Shown in pieces: positions 45,070 through 55,544 of a DNA stretch of 64,000 nucleotides (position 1 is its first letter; each line of letters opens with the position of its first letter). The translations under genes and the position numbers were made by a program. This stretch comes from Anaerolinea sp. (lineage in GTDB: Bacteria > Chloroflexota > Anaerolineae > Anaerolineales > Anaerolineaceae), in assembly GCA_029975055.1 (NCBI GenBank), contig JARKPU010000013.1, positions 248,001 through 312,000 on the forward strand, written 5' to 3'. The notes below the pieces were generated by a model. It was not told the origin of the DNA, did not search any database, and saw only the letters and a list, made by a program, of their open reading frames with translations.

Positions 45070-46916
45070 ATGATGACTCAATCTATGCCCAATGTGGTTT
45101 CCGAAACCGTTCAAGACCGTAAGATGATCGTGAACGATTTTGCGATCACCTTTTGCACCGTGAATGGGTCTGGCAGCGCCACGGCCAACATGACCGTGAT
45201 GCGGTCGATTTTCAAAATGGGCGTGCCGGTCTCGGGAAAGAATATCTTCCCGTCCAACATCCAGGGGCTGCCCACCTGGTACACGATCCGGGTCAATAAA
45301 GATGGTTATATCGCCCGGGTGGAGAAGGATGACATCATTGTGGCCATGAACCCGGCCACGTTCCTGAAAGACCTGGAATATCTTGTCCCGGGCGGGGTTG
45401 TTCTTTACAGCGATGATATCAAGCAGACGCCGACCCGCGATGACCTCATCTATTACCCGATGCCCGTCAAGAAGCTCTCCAGGGGAGTTGATGTTCCGCC
45501 TCAACTGCGCGATTTTATCGCCAACATGGTGTATGTGGGTATCCTGGCCTGGTTGATCGGCATTGACCTGGAGGTCATCCGTTATGCGCTGGCCTTCCAG
45601 TTCAAGGGCAAGAAAACGCCGGTTGAATCGAATTTCGGGGTGATCAAATCCAGTTACGATTGGGCGGCCGAGAACCTCGTCAAGAAGGACGTGTATCGGC
45701 TCGAGCCGATGCAGGCCACCGAGGGTCTGATCATGACCGACGGAAACACCGCAGCTGCGCTGGGTGCCATCTACGGGGGCGTCCAGCTGGTCAGCTGGTA
45801 CCCGATCACCCCCGCATCCTCGCTGCCGGAGGCGTTGATCGAATACCTGCCCGAACTGCGTAAAGATAAAGAGACCGGCGAGCAGACTTACGTGGTGGTT
45901 CAGGCGGAAGATGAGATAGCCGCCGCAGGGATGCTGGTGGGGGCCGGCTGGGGAGGGCTGCGCGCCATGTCGGCCACTTCGGGGCCGGGGCTGAGCCTGA
46001 TGAACGAGTACCTTGGGCTGGCTTATTTCGCCGAAGTGCCGCTGGTGCTGTGGGACGTGCAGCGCGTGGGGCCATCCACGGGCCTGCCTACCCGCACGGC
46101 TCAGGGCGACCTGACCGAAGTCTACTTCATGAGCCACGGCGACACCAATTACGTGCAGTTGTTCCCGGCCTCGGTGGAAGAATGCTTCGAGTTCGGCTGG
46201 AAGGCATTTGACATTGCCGAACGGCTGCAAATGCCTGTGATCGTGATGAGCGACCTCGACCTTGGCATGAACCAATGGATGGGCAAACCTTTCGTGTATC
46301 CAGACAAACCGATGGATCGCGGGAAAATCCTGTGGGAGAAAGATCTGCAGGAAATGCTCCAGAAAGGCCAATGGGGGCGCTACCTGGATATTGACGACGA
46401 CGGGATTCCCTACCGCACCGTGCCGGGCAACCTCAACCCGAAGAGCGCCTACTTCGCCCGCGGCACCGGGCATGATGAATTTGCCCACTATTCCGAAGAA
46501 CCGGAGGTCTGGGAGCGAGTCCTGACGCGGATCGGAAAGAAGGTGGAGACTGCCCGCCTGATTGTGCCCAAACCGGTCGTCCACAGCATGGAAGGCGCGA
46601 AATTCGGCATCATTGCCATCGGCACCGCCGACCCGGCCATCGAAGAAGCCCGCGCCAAACTGAAGGAAGAAGGAATCTCTACCGATTACCTGCGCGTGCG
46701 AGCGCTGCCATTCACTGCCGAGGTCGAGGAATTTATCCGCGCTCACGAGCGGATTTACGTCGTTGAGCTGAACCGCGACGGCCAGCTGCGGCAGATCCTG
46801 TTGATCAATTACCCGCAGTATGCGATGCGCTTCAGAAAAATGGCGCGCACCAACGGGCTTCCGCTCAGCGCGCGGTGGGTGAAGGATGAAATCCTGGCCC
46901 AGGAGGCAAAGAAATC

Positions 46917-46920
<4 letters not shown>
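45070..46920 (+). CDS. korA: 2-oxoacid:acceptor oxidoreductase, fused gamma-alpha subunit
   Basis: A 616-residue subunit that, with the next gene product, oxidatively decarboxylates a 2-oxoacid (2-oxoglutarate or similar) to acyl-CoA, reducing ferredoxin. Residues about 20-195 form the gamma domain (TVNGSGSATANMTVMRS, GKNIFPSNIQGLPTWY); the alpha domain starts near 225 with DGNTAAALGAIYGG, VSWYPITPASSLPEAL and ATSGPGLSLMNEY. ATG 45070 or 45073 both fit, after AGGAG. It overlaps korB by 4 bp. The gamma-alpha fusion is known in KorA-type enzymes. Exact 2-oxoacid specificity is not settled by sequence. Confidence 0.92.
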
Positions 46921-47966
<1,046 letters not shown>

Positions 47967-47987
47967 TCTACAGGACTATCGTAACCC

Positions 47988-48021
47988 AAAGGGCAGCCCC
48001 GATGTGAGCTGCCCTTTTGAT
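47988..48021 (+). terminator. intrinsic terminator after korB
   Basis: AAAGGGCAGC (47988-47997) pairs with GCTGCCCTTT (48008-48017) around a 10-nt loop, followed by T and GATT. It abuts the stop of the convergent sulfurtransferase gene. Confidence 0.8.
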
Positions 48022-48879
48022 TCATTCGATGTTGACGGCGATGGGCCGGGATGGGTCGCGGATCCACTCGCTCCATGAGCCTGCGTACAGGCGCGGCATA
48101 CCGAGACCGGCGGCGCGCATCGCCAGGATGTGGTGGCAGGAGGTGACGCCCGACCCGCAGTAAACGACCACATTTTGCGGTGGCGTTTTACCGACCAAGC
48201 TTTGGAATTGCGCGCGGAGCTGCGAGGGAGGGAGAAGCGTGCCATCGGGGGCCAGGTTATCACCGTTGAAGCGGTTCACCGCCCCCGGGATGTGCCCGGC
48301 GACCGGATCGATCGGCTCGGATTCGCCGCGAAAACGTTCAGGGGAGCGCGCATCGATGAGAAGGATCTCGGGGCGGTGAAGCGCATGTTCCACCCAGGCG
48401 GTGTCAACGAGCATGGAGTGATCGAGCGCCGCGGAAAAATGGCCGGGGCGGCTTGTTTCGACGCCGCTGCGCAGGGGGCGATTTTCGCGCGTCCACTTCG
48501 CGTAGCCGCCATCGAGCACGGCAACGGCCTTGTGTCTATAGAACTGCAGCATCCACCACAGGCGGGCTGCAAAGGCACCGCCGGCGGCGTCATAGACGAC
48601 GACCTGCTTGCGAGCATCGATGCCCCAGGCGGAGAGCCTGGCAATGAATTCGGCCGGCTGCGGCAGGGGGTGGCGGCCTGTTGCGGGTGTCACCGGGCCG
48701 GAAAGATCGCGTTCGAGGTGCGCATACACGGCTCCGGGGATATGATTTTGCGCGTAGTCATGCTCTCCCTGGTCGGGCTTGAGCAAATCGAAGCGCGAAT
48801 CGACGATCACCCAGGCGGGATCTTCCAGGTGCGCAGCCAGTTCCTCGGTTTGGACGAGTGCGTCGTAGATTTCCGTCAA
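48022..48879 (-). CDS. sseA: 3-mercaptopyruvate/thiosulfate sulfurtransferase
   Basis: A 285-residue tandem-rhodanese sulfurtransferase. The inactive first rhodanese domain spans about 1-135 (VVVYDAAGGAFAARLWWML) and the active second domain about 150-285 with the loop CGSGVTSC near 239-246; this loop is closer to mercaptopyruvate than thiosulfate sulfurtransferases. It starts with TTG at 48879 behind GGAG, 10 nt after pyruvate kinase, as the last gene of the minus-strand run. Its persulfide could feed sulfur trafficking or cyanide detoxification. Confidence 0.9.
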   Translation of the reverse strand: MTEIYDALVQTEELAAHLEDPAWVIVDSRFDLLKPDQGEHDYAQNHIPGAVYAHLERDLSGPVTPATGRHPLPQPAEFIARLSAWGIDARKQVVVYDAAGGAFAARLWWMLQFYRHKAVAVLDGGYAKWTRENRPLRSGVETSRPGHFSAALDHSMLVDTAWVEHALHRPEILLIDARSPERFRGESEPIDPVAGHIPGAVNRFNGDNLAPDGTLLPPSQLRAQFQSLVGKTPPQNVVVYCGSGVTSCHHILAMRAAGLGMPRLYAGSWSEWIRDPSRPIAVNIE

Positions 48880-48889
48880 ATTGAATCTC

Positions 48890-50350
48890 CTAATACTTGT
48901 CGCCGATGGTGTGCAAGAGGAGGAAGTTGGGCTGCTGCATGGCGCCTACCGGCAAACCGGAGATGAGCACGATTTGCTGGCCCGGTTCGAGCATGCAGCG
49001 CGTGGTGACGGTCTCTTCCACGATGCGGATGATCGATTCGACCGAGTTGGCAAAGGGCACTTTATAAGGCGTCACGCCCCAATAGAGGCCCAGGCGTTGG
49101 TATGTTTCGTCTTCCGGCGTAAAGGCGTAGATTGGCACCCTCGGGCGTGATTTTGAGGAATAGAGCGCGGTACGACCCGTTCCGGTGAAAACCACAATGG
49201 CCGCCACTTCACGGTCGTGGGTCAGTTCGCGCGCCGCCCAGGTGATGGAAAGCGCCGTGTTGTGCATGGCTTCATGCGGCAGGTCTTTATAATGCCCCCA
49301 GGTGTCATAATGGGTTTCGGCGTCGCAGATGATCGAGTTCATCATGCGCACCGTTTCTACCGGATACTCGCCGACGGCCGTCTCACCGGAAAGCATGACG
49401 GCATCGGTGCCATCGAAGATGGCATTGGCCACATCCGAAGCCTCGGCGCGCGTGGGACGCGGGTTTGATATCATCGACTCGAGCATCTGCGTGGCAGTGA
49501 TCACCAGCTTGGCGTGCCGGTTTGCCAGGCGGATCATCTCTTTTTGAAGCGTGGGCACCTCGGCCGGTGACATTTCGACGCCCAGGTCGCCGCGCGCCAC
49601 CATGATTCCATCGGCGGCGTGGAGGATTTCGTGCAGGTTCTTGATCGCTTCCGGCAGTTCGATTTTTGCGATGACGGGGGTGGGGACCTTTTTGGTAGAT
49701 TGAGCGGATATGGCCTCGCGCACTTTCTGGATATCTTCAGCCGTGCGCACAAACGAAACGGCGACCATATCCACCCCTTGCTGGATGCCAAAGGCAAGGT
49801 CGGCCTGGTCTTTTGGCGTGAACCCGGGGATCGTCAGGTTAGCTCCGGGCAGGTTCACGCCCTTATGCGAGCCGAGCGGCCCGCCCGTGACCACCCTGGC
49901 CTCCACGGCTTCAGGCGTCACGTCCAGCACAGTCAGTTCCAGCTTCCCGTCATCCATCAGGATGCGCTTGCCGGGGCTGACGCTGCTTTCCAGGTCGGGA
50001 ACATCCATCGGGATGAAGATGCGCTGCCCGCCGTTGGCCTTCTCGAAGGCGTTGGGATTCGACGAGAGGACGACCGTATCACCTGCGCTCAGCTGCACTT
50101 CGCCGCCGGGGATGCTGCCGACGCGCAGCTTGGGGCCCTGCAAATCTTGCAGAATGGTGACCGGTTTCTGGAGTTCCCTAGAAAGATCACGAATCAACCG
50201 GATCCGCGCAGCATGTTCGTCGTGAGTCCCGTGCGAAAAATTCACCCGGGCCACATCCATGCCTGCCTGGATCAGCTGCCTGAGCATTGCGGGTTCATGG
50301 CAGGCCGGGCCGAGGGTAGCAACGATCTTCGCTTTACGGATCGAACTCAC
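48890..50350 (-). CDS. pyk: pyruvate kinase
   Basis: A 486-residue glycolytic enzyme making pyruvate and ATP from phosphoenolpyruvate and ADP. Landmarks: IVATLGPACHEPAM at the N-terminus, RVNFSHGTHDEH, the active-site signature VIAKIELPEAIKNLHEIL near 222-239, MVARGDLGVEM, and TATQMLESMISNPRPTRAE. The C-terminal domain is complete (IVVFTGTGRTA). Start is GTG at 50350 with AAGGAGG upstream. It lies downstream of argF and rocD with about 60 nt before it, and upstream of sseA. Confidence 0.96.
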   Translation of the reverse strand: MSSIRKAKIVATLGPACHEPAMLRQLIQAGMDVARVNFSHGTHDEHAARIRLIRDLSRELQKPVTILQDLQGPKLRVGSIPGGEVQLSAGDTVVLSSNPNAFEKANGGQRIFIPMDVPDLESSVSPGKRILMDDGKLELTVLDVTPEAVEARVVTGGPLGSHKGVNLPGANLTIPGFTPKDQADLAFGIQQGVDMVAVSFVRTAEDIQKVREAISAQSTKKVPTPVIAKIELPEAIKNLHEILHAADGIMVARGDLGVEMSPAEVPTLQKEMIRLANRHAKLVITATQMLESMISNPRPTRAEASDVANAIFDGTDAVMLSGETAVGEYPVETVRMMNSIICDAETHYDTWGHYKDLPHEAMHNTALSITWAARELTHDREVAAIVVFTGTGRTALYSSKSRPRVPIYAFTPEDETYQRLGLYWGVTPYKVPFANSVESIIRIVEETVTTRCMLEPGQQIVLISGLPVGAMQQPNFLLLHTIGDKY

Positions 50351-50411
50351 ACGAACCTCCTTTACCCATAGCAGCTTGGGCCTTATGTAGCCTATGAAAC
50401 CGGAAGGCGCC

Positions 50412-51614
50412 TTATGGCATGGTCAGCACTTCCCTGATGCGGGGAAGCGCCCAATCGATTGTGTCGCGTTGAATGGTGAGCGGCGGGGCAAAGCGGATGA
50501 CATGCTGGTGGGTTTCCTTGGCAAGGATGCCTGCATCCTTCATCTTCTCGCAGAAGCGCCGGGCGCCGCCTGCTTCTGGCTTGAGTTCTACGCCGATGAG
50601 CAGGCCTTTTCCGCGCACTTCTTTGATGTGCCGGCTGGGGATCTCGGCGAGCTGCTCGCTGAAGTATTCGCCCTGGACGGCGGCGTTTTCCACCAGGTGT
50701 TCCTCGCGAATCACCCGCAGCGCCGCCCGGGCCACTGCCGCGCCGAGCGGGTTACCGCCAAAAGTGGAGCCGTGTTCGCCGGGCTGGTAGAGGCCCATGG
50801 TGGGGGCATCGCCTAACACGGCGGAAACGGGGTAAAAACCGCCCGAAAGCGCCTTGCCGATGATGGTCAGGTCCGGCCGGACGTCTTCATGCTGGCAGGC
50901 GAACAGCTTGCCGGTGCGCCCCAGGCCGGTTTGGATTTCATCGGCGATGAAGAGCACGTTCTCGCGCTCGCAGATTTCTTTCACTTTCTTGAGATAACCG
51001 GCCGGAGGGATGATAACCCCGCCTTCGCCCTGGATAGGCTCGATCATCACTGCCGCCGTGTTGGGGTTGATGGCCTTTTCGATGGCCGAGGAGTCGCCAT
51101 ATGGAACGATCACAAACCCCGGGGTGAACGGGCCAAAATCATCACGGTAGGCGGGCTCGGTCGAAAAAGAGATGATGGTGGTGGTGCGGCCGTGGAAGTT
51201 GCCCGCGGCAACAATGATCTCCGCCTGGTGGCGTGGGACCTTTTTAACCTGATAGGCCCACTTGCGCGCCAGTTTGATGGCCGTTTCGACCGCCTCGGCG
51301 CCGCTGTTCATCGGCAGCGACATTTCGTAGCCGCTCATTTCTGCAAGTTCTTTATAGAACAGCGGGAGCTGATCGTTGCGGAAGGCGCGCGAGGTGAGGG
51401 TGACGCGCGAGGCCTGTTCGACCATCGCTTTGAGAATCTCTGGGTGGACATGCCCCTGGTTGAGGGCCGAATACGCGCTCAGGCAGTCGAGATAGCGGTT
51501 GCCTTCTACATCGTAAACCCATACCCCTTCACCGCGCTCGATCACCACGTCCAAAGGATGATAATTGTTCGCGCCGTACTTCTTTTCGAGCTGGATAAAT
51601 TCGCTGGATTTCAT
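50412..51614 (-). CDS. rocD: ornithine delta-aminotransferase
   Basis: A 400-residue class III PLP aminotransferase converting ornithine and 2-oxoglutarate to glutamate semialdehyde and glutamate. Landmarks: [24 protein letters not shown] opening, [41 protein letters not shown], and the PLP Lys in [19 protein letters not shown]. These match the OAT subgroup rather than acetylornithine aminotransferase. It starts 3 nt after argF, so both ornithine enzymes are one operon, joining citrulline synthesis and proline/glutamate metabolism. Confidence 0.9.
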   Translation of the reverse strand: MKSSEFIQLEKKYGANNYHPLDVVIERGEGVWVYDVEGNRYLDCLSAYSALNQGHVHPEILKAMVEQASRVTLTSRAFRNDQLPLFYKELAEMSGYEMSLPMNSGAEAVETAIKLARKWAYQVKKVPRHQAEIIVAAGNFHGRTTTIISFSTEPAYRDDFGPFTPGFVIVPYGDSSAIEKAINPNTAAVMIEPIQGEGGVIIPPAGYLKKVKEICERENVLFIADEIQTGLGRTGKLFACQHEDVRPDLTIIGKALSGGFYPVSAVLGDAPTMGLYQPGEHGSTFGGNPLGAAVARAALRVIREEHLVENAAVQGEYFSEQLAEIPSRHIKEVRGKGLLIGVELKPEAGGARRFCEKMKDAGILAKETHQHVIRFAPPLTIQRDTIDWALPRIREVLTMP

Positions 51615-51617
51615 AAA

Positions 51618-52544
51618 TCAAGCCACTCCGAGAACTCGCGCCAGGATCGCTTTTTGAGCATGCAGTCGGTTGTGCGCCTGCGGGAAAAGGGCCGAATGCG
51701 GGCCGTCGGCAACTTCGTCGGTGATTTCGTGCCCGCGATGAGCCGGCAGGCAATGCAGAACGATGACATCCGGGTCGGCTTCGGCCACCAGAGCCGCGTT
51801 CACCTGATAGGGCGGGAAGACCTTCTCGCGCTCTTTGGCTTCGGCTTCCTGCCCCATGCTCGTCCAGGTATCGGTGTAGATGACCTGAGCGCCCTTCACG
51901 GCGGCGTGCGGGTCGCGCGTGAAGCGTACCTGGGCGCCGCTCTCGGCGGCGAACTTTTTGCCCAGCTCAACGGCAGCGGGTTTGATATCATACCCCTGCG
52001 GGCCGGAATGGGTGAAGTTCCCGCCCAGTTTGGTGACGATGTGCATCAGTGAGAGGGCCACGTTGTTCCCGTCGCCGATGAAGGTCACATTGAGGCCTTT
52101 GAGCGAGCCGAACTTTTCCAGAATGGTGAGGGCATCGGCCATGGCCTGGCAGGGGTGGTCGTAATCGCTCAAGCCGTTGATGACCGGCACACTCGACCAT
52201 TTGGCCAGTTCGAGGACATGTTCGTGCGCAAAAACGCGCGCCATGATGACCTCGACATAACCGGCGAGCACACGAGCCACATCGGCGACCGATTCGCGCT
52301 GGCCGAGGCCGATCTCATTCGGCGAGAGGTACAACGCATCGCCGCCCAAATGTCGCATAGCCATATCAAAACTGACGCGCGTGCGCAAGCTCGGTTTTTG
52401 GAAGATCATTCCAAGCACCTTGCCCTTCAGCAGTGGGACGTTTCCGCCGGATTGGTGCTCTTTCTTCAGCCGAATGGCAAGATCGAGCATGCTTTGCAGC
52501 TCCTGCGGAGTAAAATCCTGAATGCTGATGAAGTCCTTTTTCAT
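51618..52544 (-). CDS. argF: ornithine carbamoyltransferase
   Basis: A 308-residue transcarbamylase making citrulline from ornithine and carbamoyl phosphate. Carbamoyl-phosphate motif [15 protein letters not shown] near 49-63, [11 protein letters not shown], and the ornithine-binding [15 protein letters not shown] near 267-281. ATG 52544 is set by AGGAGAGG upstream, giving the normal family length; the longer frame starts in the promoter region. A TATACT with a TG extension lies upstream on the minus strand. First gene of the argF-rocD-pyk-sseA run. Confidence 0.95.
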   Translation of the reverse strand: MKKDFISIQDFTPQELQSMLDLAIRLKKEHQSGGNVPLLKGKVLGMIFQKPSLRTRVSFDMAMRHLGGDALYLSPNEIGLGQRESVADVARVLAGYVEVIMARVFAHEHVLELAKWSSVPVINGLSDYDHPCQAMADALTILEKFGSLKGLNVTFIGDGNNVALSLMHIVTKLGGNFTHSGPQGYDIKPAAVELGKKFAAESGAQVRFTRDPHAAVKGAQVIYTDTWTSMGQEAEAKEREKVFPPYQVNAALVAEADPDVIVLHCLPAHRGHEITDEVADGPHSALFPQAHNRLHAQKAILARVLGVA

Positions 52545-52670
52545 ATTCCTCTCCTGGCAGTTGAAATCCTTGACTGATGCTCCAAAGGTGAGTATATCAT
52601 ATCGGTTTAAGCCGTTCACGCGATGAACGATCGTATCTTGCCAGTATAATGTCATACAAAGGAACCGCCG

Positions 52671-53411
52671 ATGAAACTGAGTTGTTTGAGCTGCGAAGCG
52701 CTGGCGCGGATGGTGTATCAGGCTGCCGCATTTTCACCGCATATTGTGGATGTCGATATCATCCGGCTCGGTTTGCATAACACCCCTGAGGTTCTACGCA
52801 ACACACTCCAATCGAAGATCGATGCGCTTTCCGGCTCGAATTACGATGCCGTCGTCCTGGCATATGGCTTGTGCGGGAAATCCACCAACGGGTTGACTGC
52901 GAGGGAAATCCCGGTGGTGATTCCGCGTGCGCATGACTGCATCACCCTCTTCCTCGGCAGCCGCGAACGATATACAGATCAATTCGAGAACCAGCCCGGA
53001 ACCTATTGGTACGCGCTCGATTATTTGCAGCGGCGTGAAGACGACGGCACGGTGCTCTCGCTTGGCGCATCCGATTTTGCTCAAGACCTCCAGAAGACGC
53101 GCCAGGAATACGTCGAGAAATACGGCGAAGATAATGCCGATTACTTGATGACAGTCATGGGGGCCTGGCAGGCGCACTACCGGCGCGCCGTTTTTGTAGA
53201 TATGGGCATTGGCGATGGCAGCGCGGTGGAACAACTGGCAAAGGCCGACGCAGCCAACCGGAATTGGACTTACGAACGCATGCAGGGAGATGTGGTGCTG
53301 GTGAAAAAGCTGCTGTATGGCGAGTGGGACGCCGATTTTCTCGTGCTTCAGCCGGGCGAACACCTGCAGATGACCTACGACAAGGATATTGTCTGCTCAG
53401 CCAGGGCTTGA
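52671..53411 (+). CDS. DUF1638 domain protein
   Basis: A 246-residue protein of the DUF1638 family, of unknown function, often found in anaerobes near corrinoid or methyltransferase genes. Matches: [67 protein letters not shown] and a FVDMGIGD strand. Cysteines in the first, GLCG and HDC motifs are conserved and could bind metal. Preceded by TATAAT (52645-52650) and AAGGAA. Stands alone between argF and the FTR1 gene. Confidence 0.82.
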   Translation: MKLSCLSCEALARMVYQAAAFSPHIVDVDIIRLGLHNTPEVLRNTLQSKIDALSGSNYDAVVLAYGLCGKSTNGLTAREIPVVIPRAHDCITLFLGSRERYTDQFENQPGTYWYALDYLQRREDDGTVLSLGASDFAQDLQKTRQEYVEKYGEDNADYLMTVMGAWQAHYRRAVFVDMGIGDGSAVEQLAKADAANRNWTYERMQGDVVLVKKLLYGEWDADFLVLQPGEHLQMTYDKDIVCSARA

Positions 53412-53512
53412 GGTGCCTCAGGCATCAGCCTTTGGGTTGCTTGAAACGTCATTCAGCCCGGCGACCATTCCCGGCTGCCCTCACGGCGGCACCGCTTCCT
53501 GCCAGGGGTAAA

Positions 53513-54331
53513 TCAAACAGCCTGGCGAACCTGCCGCCGCGCCGGGAGGTTCAGCGTCCAGGCTATGATGGCCAGGTAACCGCCGTAGGCGATTGCCTCG
53601 GTGAGCGATGGGTTGCCGTTGTAGCCAAAGAGAGCCGTCAGAAGCAGGCCAAGCGGTGATTTATCCGACAGAACACCGTTGATATTCCAGATTTCCTCAA
53701 CCACAGCTGGAATGACGCCCGCTTCGTTTAACTCGTGGATGCCATGACCGATCAGCCCGGCGGCGAAGAGAATGAGCAACAGGTTGGTGACGAGGAAGAA
53801 CCAGCGCATGTTAAGGCGGGCAGTGGAGGTGTAGATCACCCATCCCAAAATGAAGGCTGAAAGCAGCCCTAGCAGCGCTCCGCTCAGAATCGATGGGGCG
53901 TCGGAATTGAAACTGGCGGCGATTAAGAAGAGCGCCAGCTCGATGCCCTCGCGCAGCACAGAAGTGAATGCCAGGAGGAATAACCCCCATTCACCTGCCT
54001 GTGTGATGGCGGACTGGACGTTCTGTTCCATTTTCCCGCGGCTGTTTGGCTTGCTTTTACGCATCCAAAGGATCATCCCGGTGACCAATGCCGCGGCAGC
54101 CAGCATCGTGATGCCCTCGAAGACGGCTTCGGCGTTGCCTTCCAGTTCAGCGCCGACCCAGTTCAACACCAGCGCGAGCAGCAGGCTGAGGATGCCTGCC
54201 GTGAGTGCTCCGCGCCAGATGCTCTTCTGATATTGGGCCTGCCCGAAGCGCTTCAAAGCGCCGAGCAAGATTCCAAGGATCAATGCGGCTTCGAGTCCTT
54301 CACGCAGTGACAATAAGAACGCAGGTAACAT
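53513..54331 (-). CDS. FTR1-family high-affinity iron permease
   Basis: A 272-residue membrane iron permease with about seven helices. Both iron-relay motifs are present: REGLEAAL at 10-17 and REGIELAL at 127-134, the paired REXXE signature of the FTR1/EfeU family. Iron uptake across the membrane is the expected role. No EfeO or EfeB partner is adjacent. GAGGTG lies upstream of the start, and the promoter region holds two inverted repeats, which suggests metal-responsive control. The gene converges on DUF1638 without a clear terminator. Confidence 0.92.
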   Translation of the reverse strand: MLPAFLLSLREGLEAALILGILLGALKRFGQAQYQKSIWRGALTAGILSLLLALVLNWVGAELEGNAEAVFEGITMLAAAALVTGMILWMRKSKPNSRGKMEQNVQSAITQAGEWGLFLLAFTSVLREGIELALFLIAASFNSDAPSILSGALLGLLSAFILGWVIYTSTARLNMRWFFLVTNLLLILFAAGLIGHGIHELNEAGVIPAVVEEIWNINGVLSDKSPLGLLLTALFGYNGNPSLTEAIAYGGYLAIIAWTLNLPARRQVRQAV

Positions 54332-54346
54332 TGTTGAAACACCTCG

Positions 54347-54402
54347 ATAAGTGATATTGTGACTTATTATACCTGAATTATAAGAAAATAATCATAATTA
54401 TT
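54347..54402. promoter_or_regulatory. iron-permease promoter with two inverted repeats
   Basis: Minus strand: TATAAT at 54371-54366 with a weak -35 (TGATTA, 54394-54389, 17-nt spacer). Inverted repeat 1 is ATAAGT/ACTTAT (54347-54367) over the region just downstream of the -10. Inverted repeat 2 is AATAAT-CATA-ATTATT (54387-54402), overlapping the -35 and resembling the AT-rich Fur-box pattern. Both sit where a repressor would block transcription. Confidence 0.5.
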
Positions 54403-54473
54403 CCGTCACCATTTTTTTCAATTTTAATTCTGGGGATGTACAATTACCGAAAGACCACCAGACGAGGGTTTGC

Positions 54474-55448
54474 ATGAGCAATGAACAGACGCCGGCGGTT
54501 CTTCAGCCTTTGAGTTTGAGCGCATTTTTAGATTCAATAGAAAATAAGCTCGGAAAGCTGAGCGCCGGGCAGAAGGAACAAGCGCTTTCGGTTCTGGAGG
54601 ACCTGGATGAGGCGAAACGCCGTATCGCGCAGGCCGAAGAACAGGGCGCATGGGTGAAAGCCGAGAAGGCGCAGTTCGATTCGATTTGTGCGTCGCTGAA
54701 AACCGGCGCAGGGCAGTTCCTGCGGCAACTGGGCGGAGCGAGCGAGCTGACGGCCGAGCGGGCGCGGCGGAACCCTCCGCGAGAGAACCTTTGGTGGTAC
54801 CTGGATGAGATCGATGCCGCTGCCCGCCGCAGAACGGTGCTCAAGGCCGTCCGCAGCGGAGCAATCCTCCTGGTTGTCATTGCTGTGATCGTTCTGGTCT
54901 ATCGCCTGTTCCTCGCACCAGATCCAAAGCTTATCGCGGTGGTGAATGCACAGCAATCGGCCGACCAGTACTTCGGGCAGAATGACCTCGAAAAGGCGCT
55001 CGCCGAGGTGGAAAAAGGCCTCGAAACGGTACCCGATTCGCCGGATTTGCTCATCTACAAAGCGGCGATCTACGAGGCGACCGGCAGAGCAGCTGAAGCA
55101 GCCGGTTTGTTCGCAAAAGCAAAAGAGCTGCTGGGCGACGATGAAAACTTCACGCTTGCCCGCGCGCAGGTTTACTTGATGATGCACCGTCCGGCCGATG
55201 CCGAAGCGGTCCTGAACGATTGGATTGGCGTACGGCCGCAATCGGCCAGAGCGTATCTTCTGCTCGGGCAGACTTATGAAGACCTGGGCGACCAGTTCAA
55301 AGCCCTGGAGTCCTACGAAAAATCCTCCGAGCTGGCCAACCAGGATCAGGATTCGACGACCGCTGCCCAGGCGCGCATCAAGCAGGCGATGCTGATGCAA
55401 ATTCTCGGAAGCTCGCCGGTGTATATCACCTCGACACCGGATTCATAA
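54474..55448 (+). CDS. TPR-repeat protein with a central membrane helix
   Basis: A 324-residue protein with no named family. The N-terminal part (about 15-90) is helical and charged, a single hydrophobic helix lies at about 127-147, and the C-terminal outer or luminal half (about 155-310) has tetratricopeptide-like repeats (QNDLEKALAEVEKGLETVPDSPDLLIYKAAIYEATGR is the clearest pair). Such TPR domains serve as protein-binding scaffolds. It is divergent from the FTR1 gene, with TACAAT upstream. Terminated by the hairpin at 55500. Confidence 0.75.
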   Translation: MSNEQTPAVLQPLSLSAFLDSIENKLGKLSAGQKEQALSVLEDLDEAKRRIAQAEEQGAWVKAEKAQFDSICASLKTGAGQFLRQLGGASELTAERARRNPPRENLWWYLDEIDAAARRRTVLKAVRSGAILLVVIAVIVLVYRLFLAPDPKLIAVVNAQQSADQYFGQNDLEKALAEVEKGLETVPDSPDLLIYKAAIYEATGRAAEAAGLFAKAKELLGDDENFTLARAQVYLMMHRPADAEAVLNDWIGVRPQSARAYLLLGQTYEDLGDQFKALESYEKSSELANQDQDSTTAAQARIKQAMLMQILGSSPVYITSTPDS

Positions 55449-55486
55449 CCTTGCCCGGCCGAACCCTTAAAATATGCCTGCCCGGG

Positions 55487-55514
55487 TTGTTCATTAAAAT
55501 GCTGGTGGTACAAT
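55487..55514 (+). promoter_or_regulatory. promoter of the tkt operon
   Basis: TTGTTC (55487-55492), 16 nt, TACAAT (55509-55514). The -10 sits in the loop of the adjacent hairpin. GAGG is about 7 nt before the tkt ATG. Confidence 0.6.
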
Positions 55515-55529
55515 AAACCAGCAGTTTTT
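55500..55529 (+). terminator. terminator-like hairpin overlapping the tkt promoter
   Basis: TGCTGGT (55500-55506) pairs with ACCAGCA (55517-55523), loop of 10 nt containing the tkt -10 box, followed by GTTTTT. It would end transcripts of the TPR gene. Confidence 0.65.
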
Positions 55530-55544
55530 CCATTGAGGTACCCG

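Noticed and set aside
44923..46746. A 607-codon open frame on the minus strand
   Set aside because: Antisense to korA, which is unmistakable; the product has no recognisable motif and a shadow-type composition.
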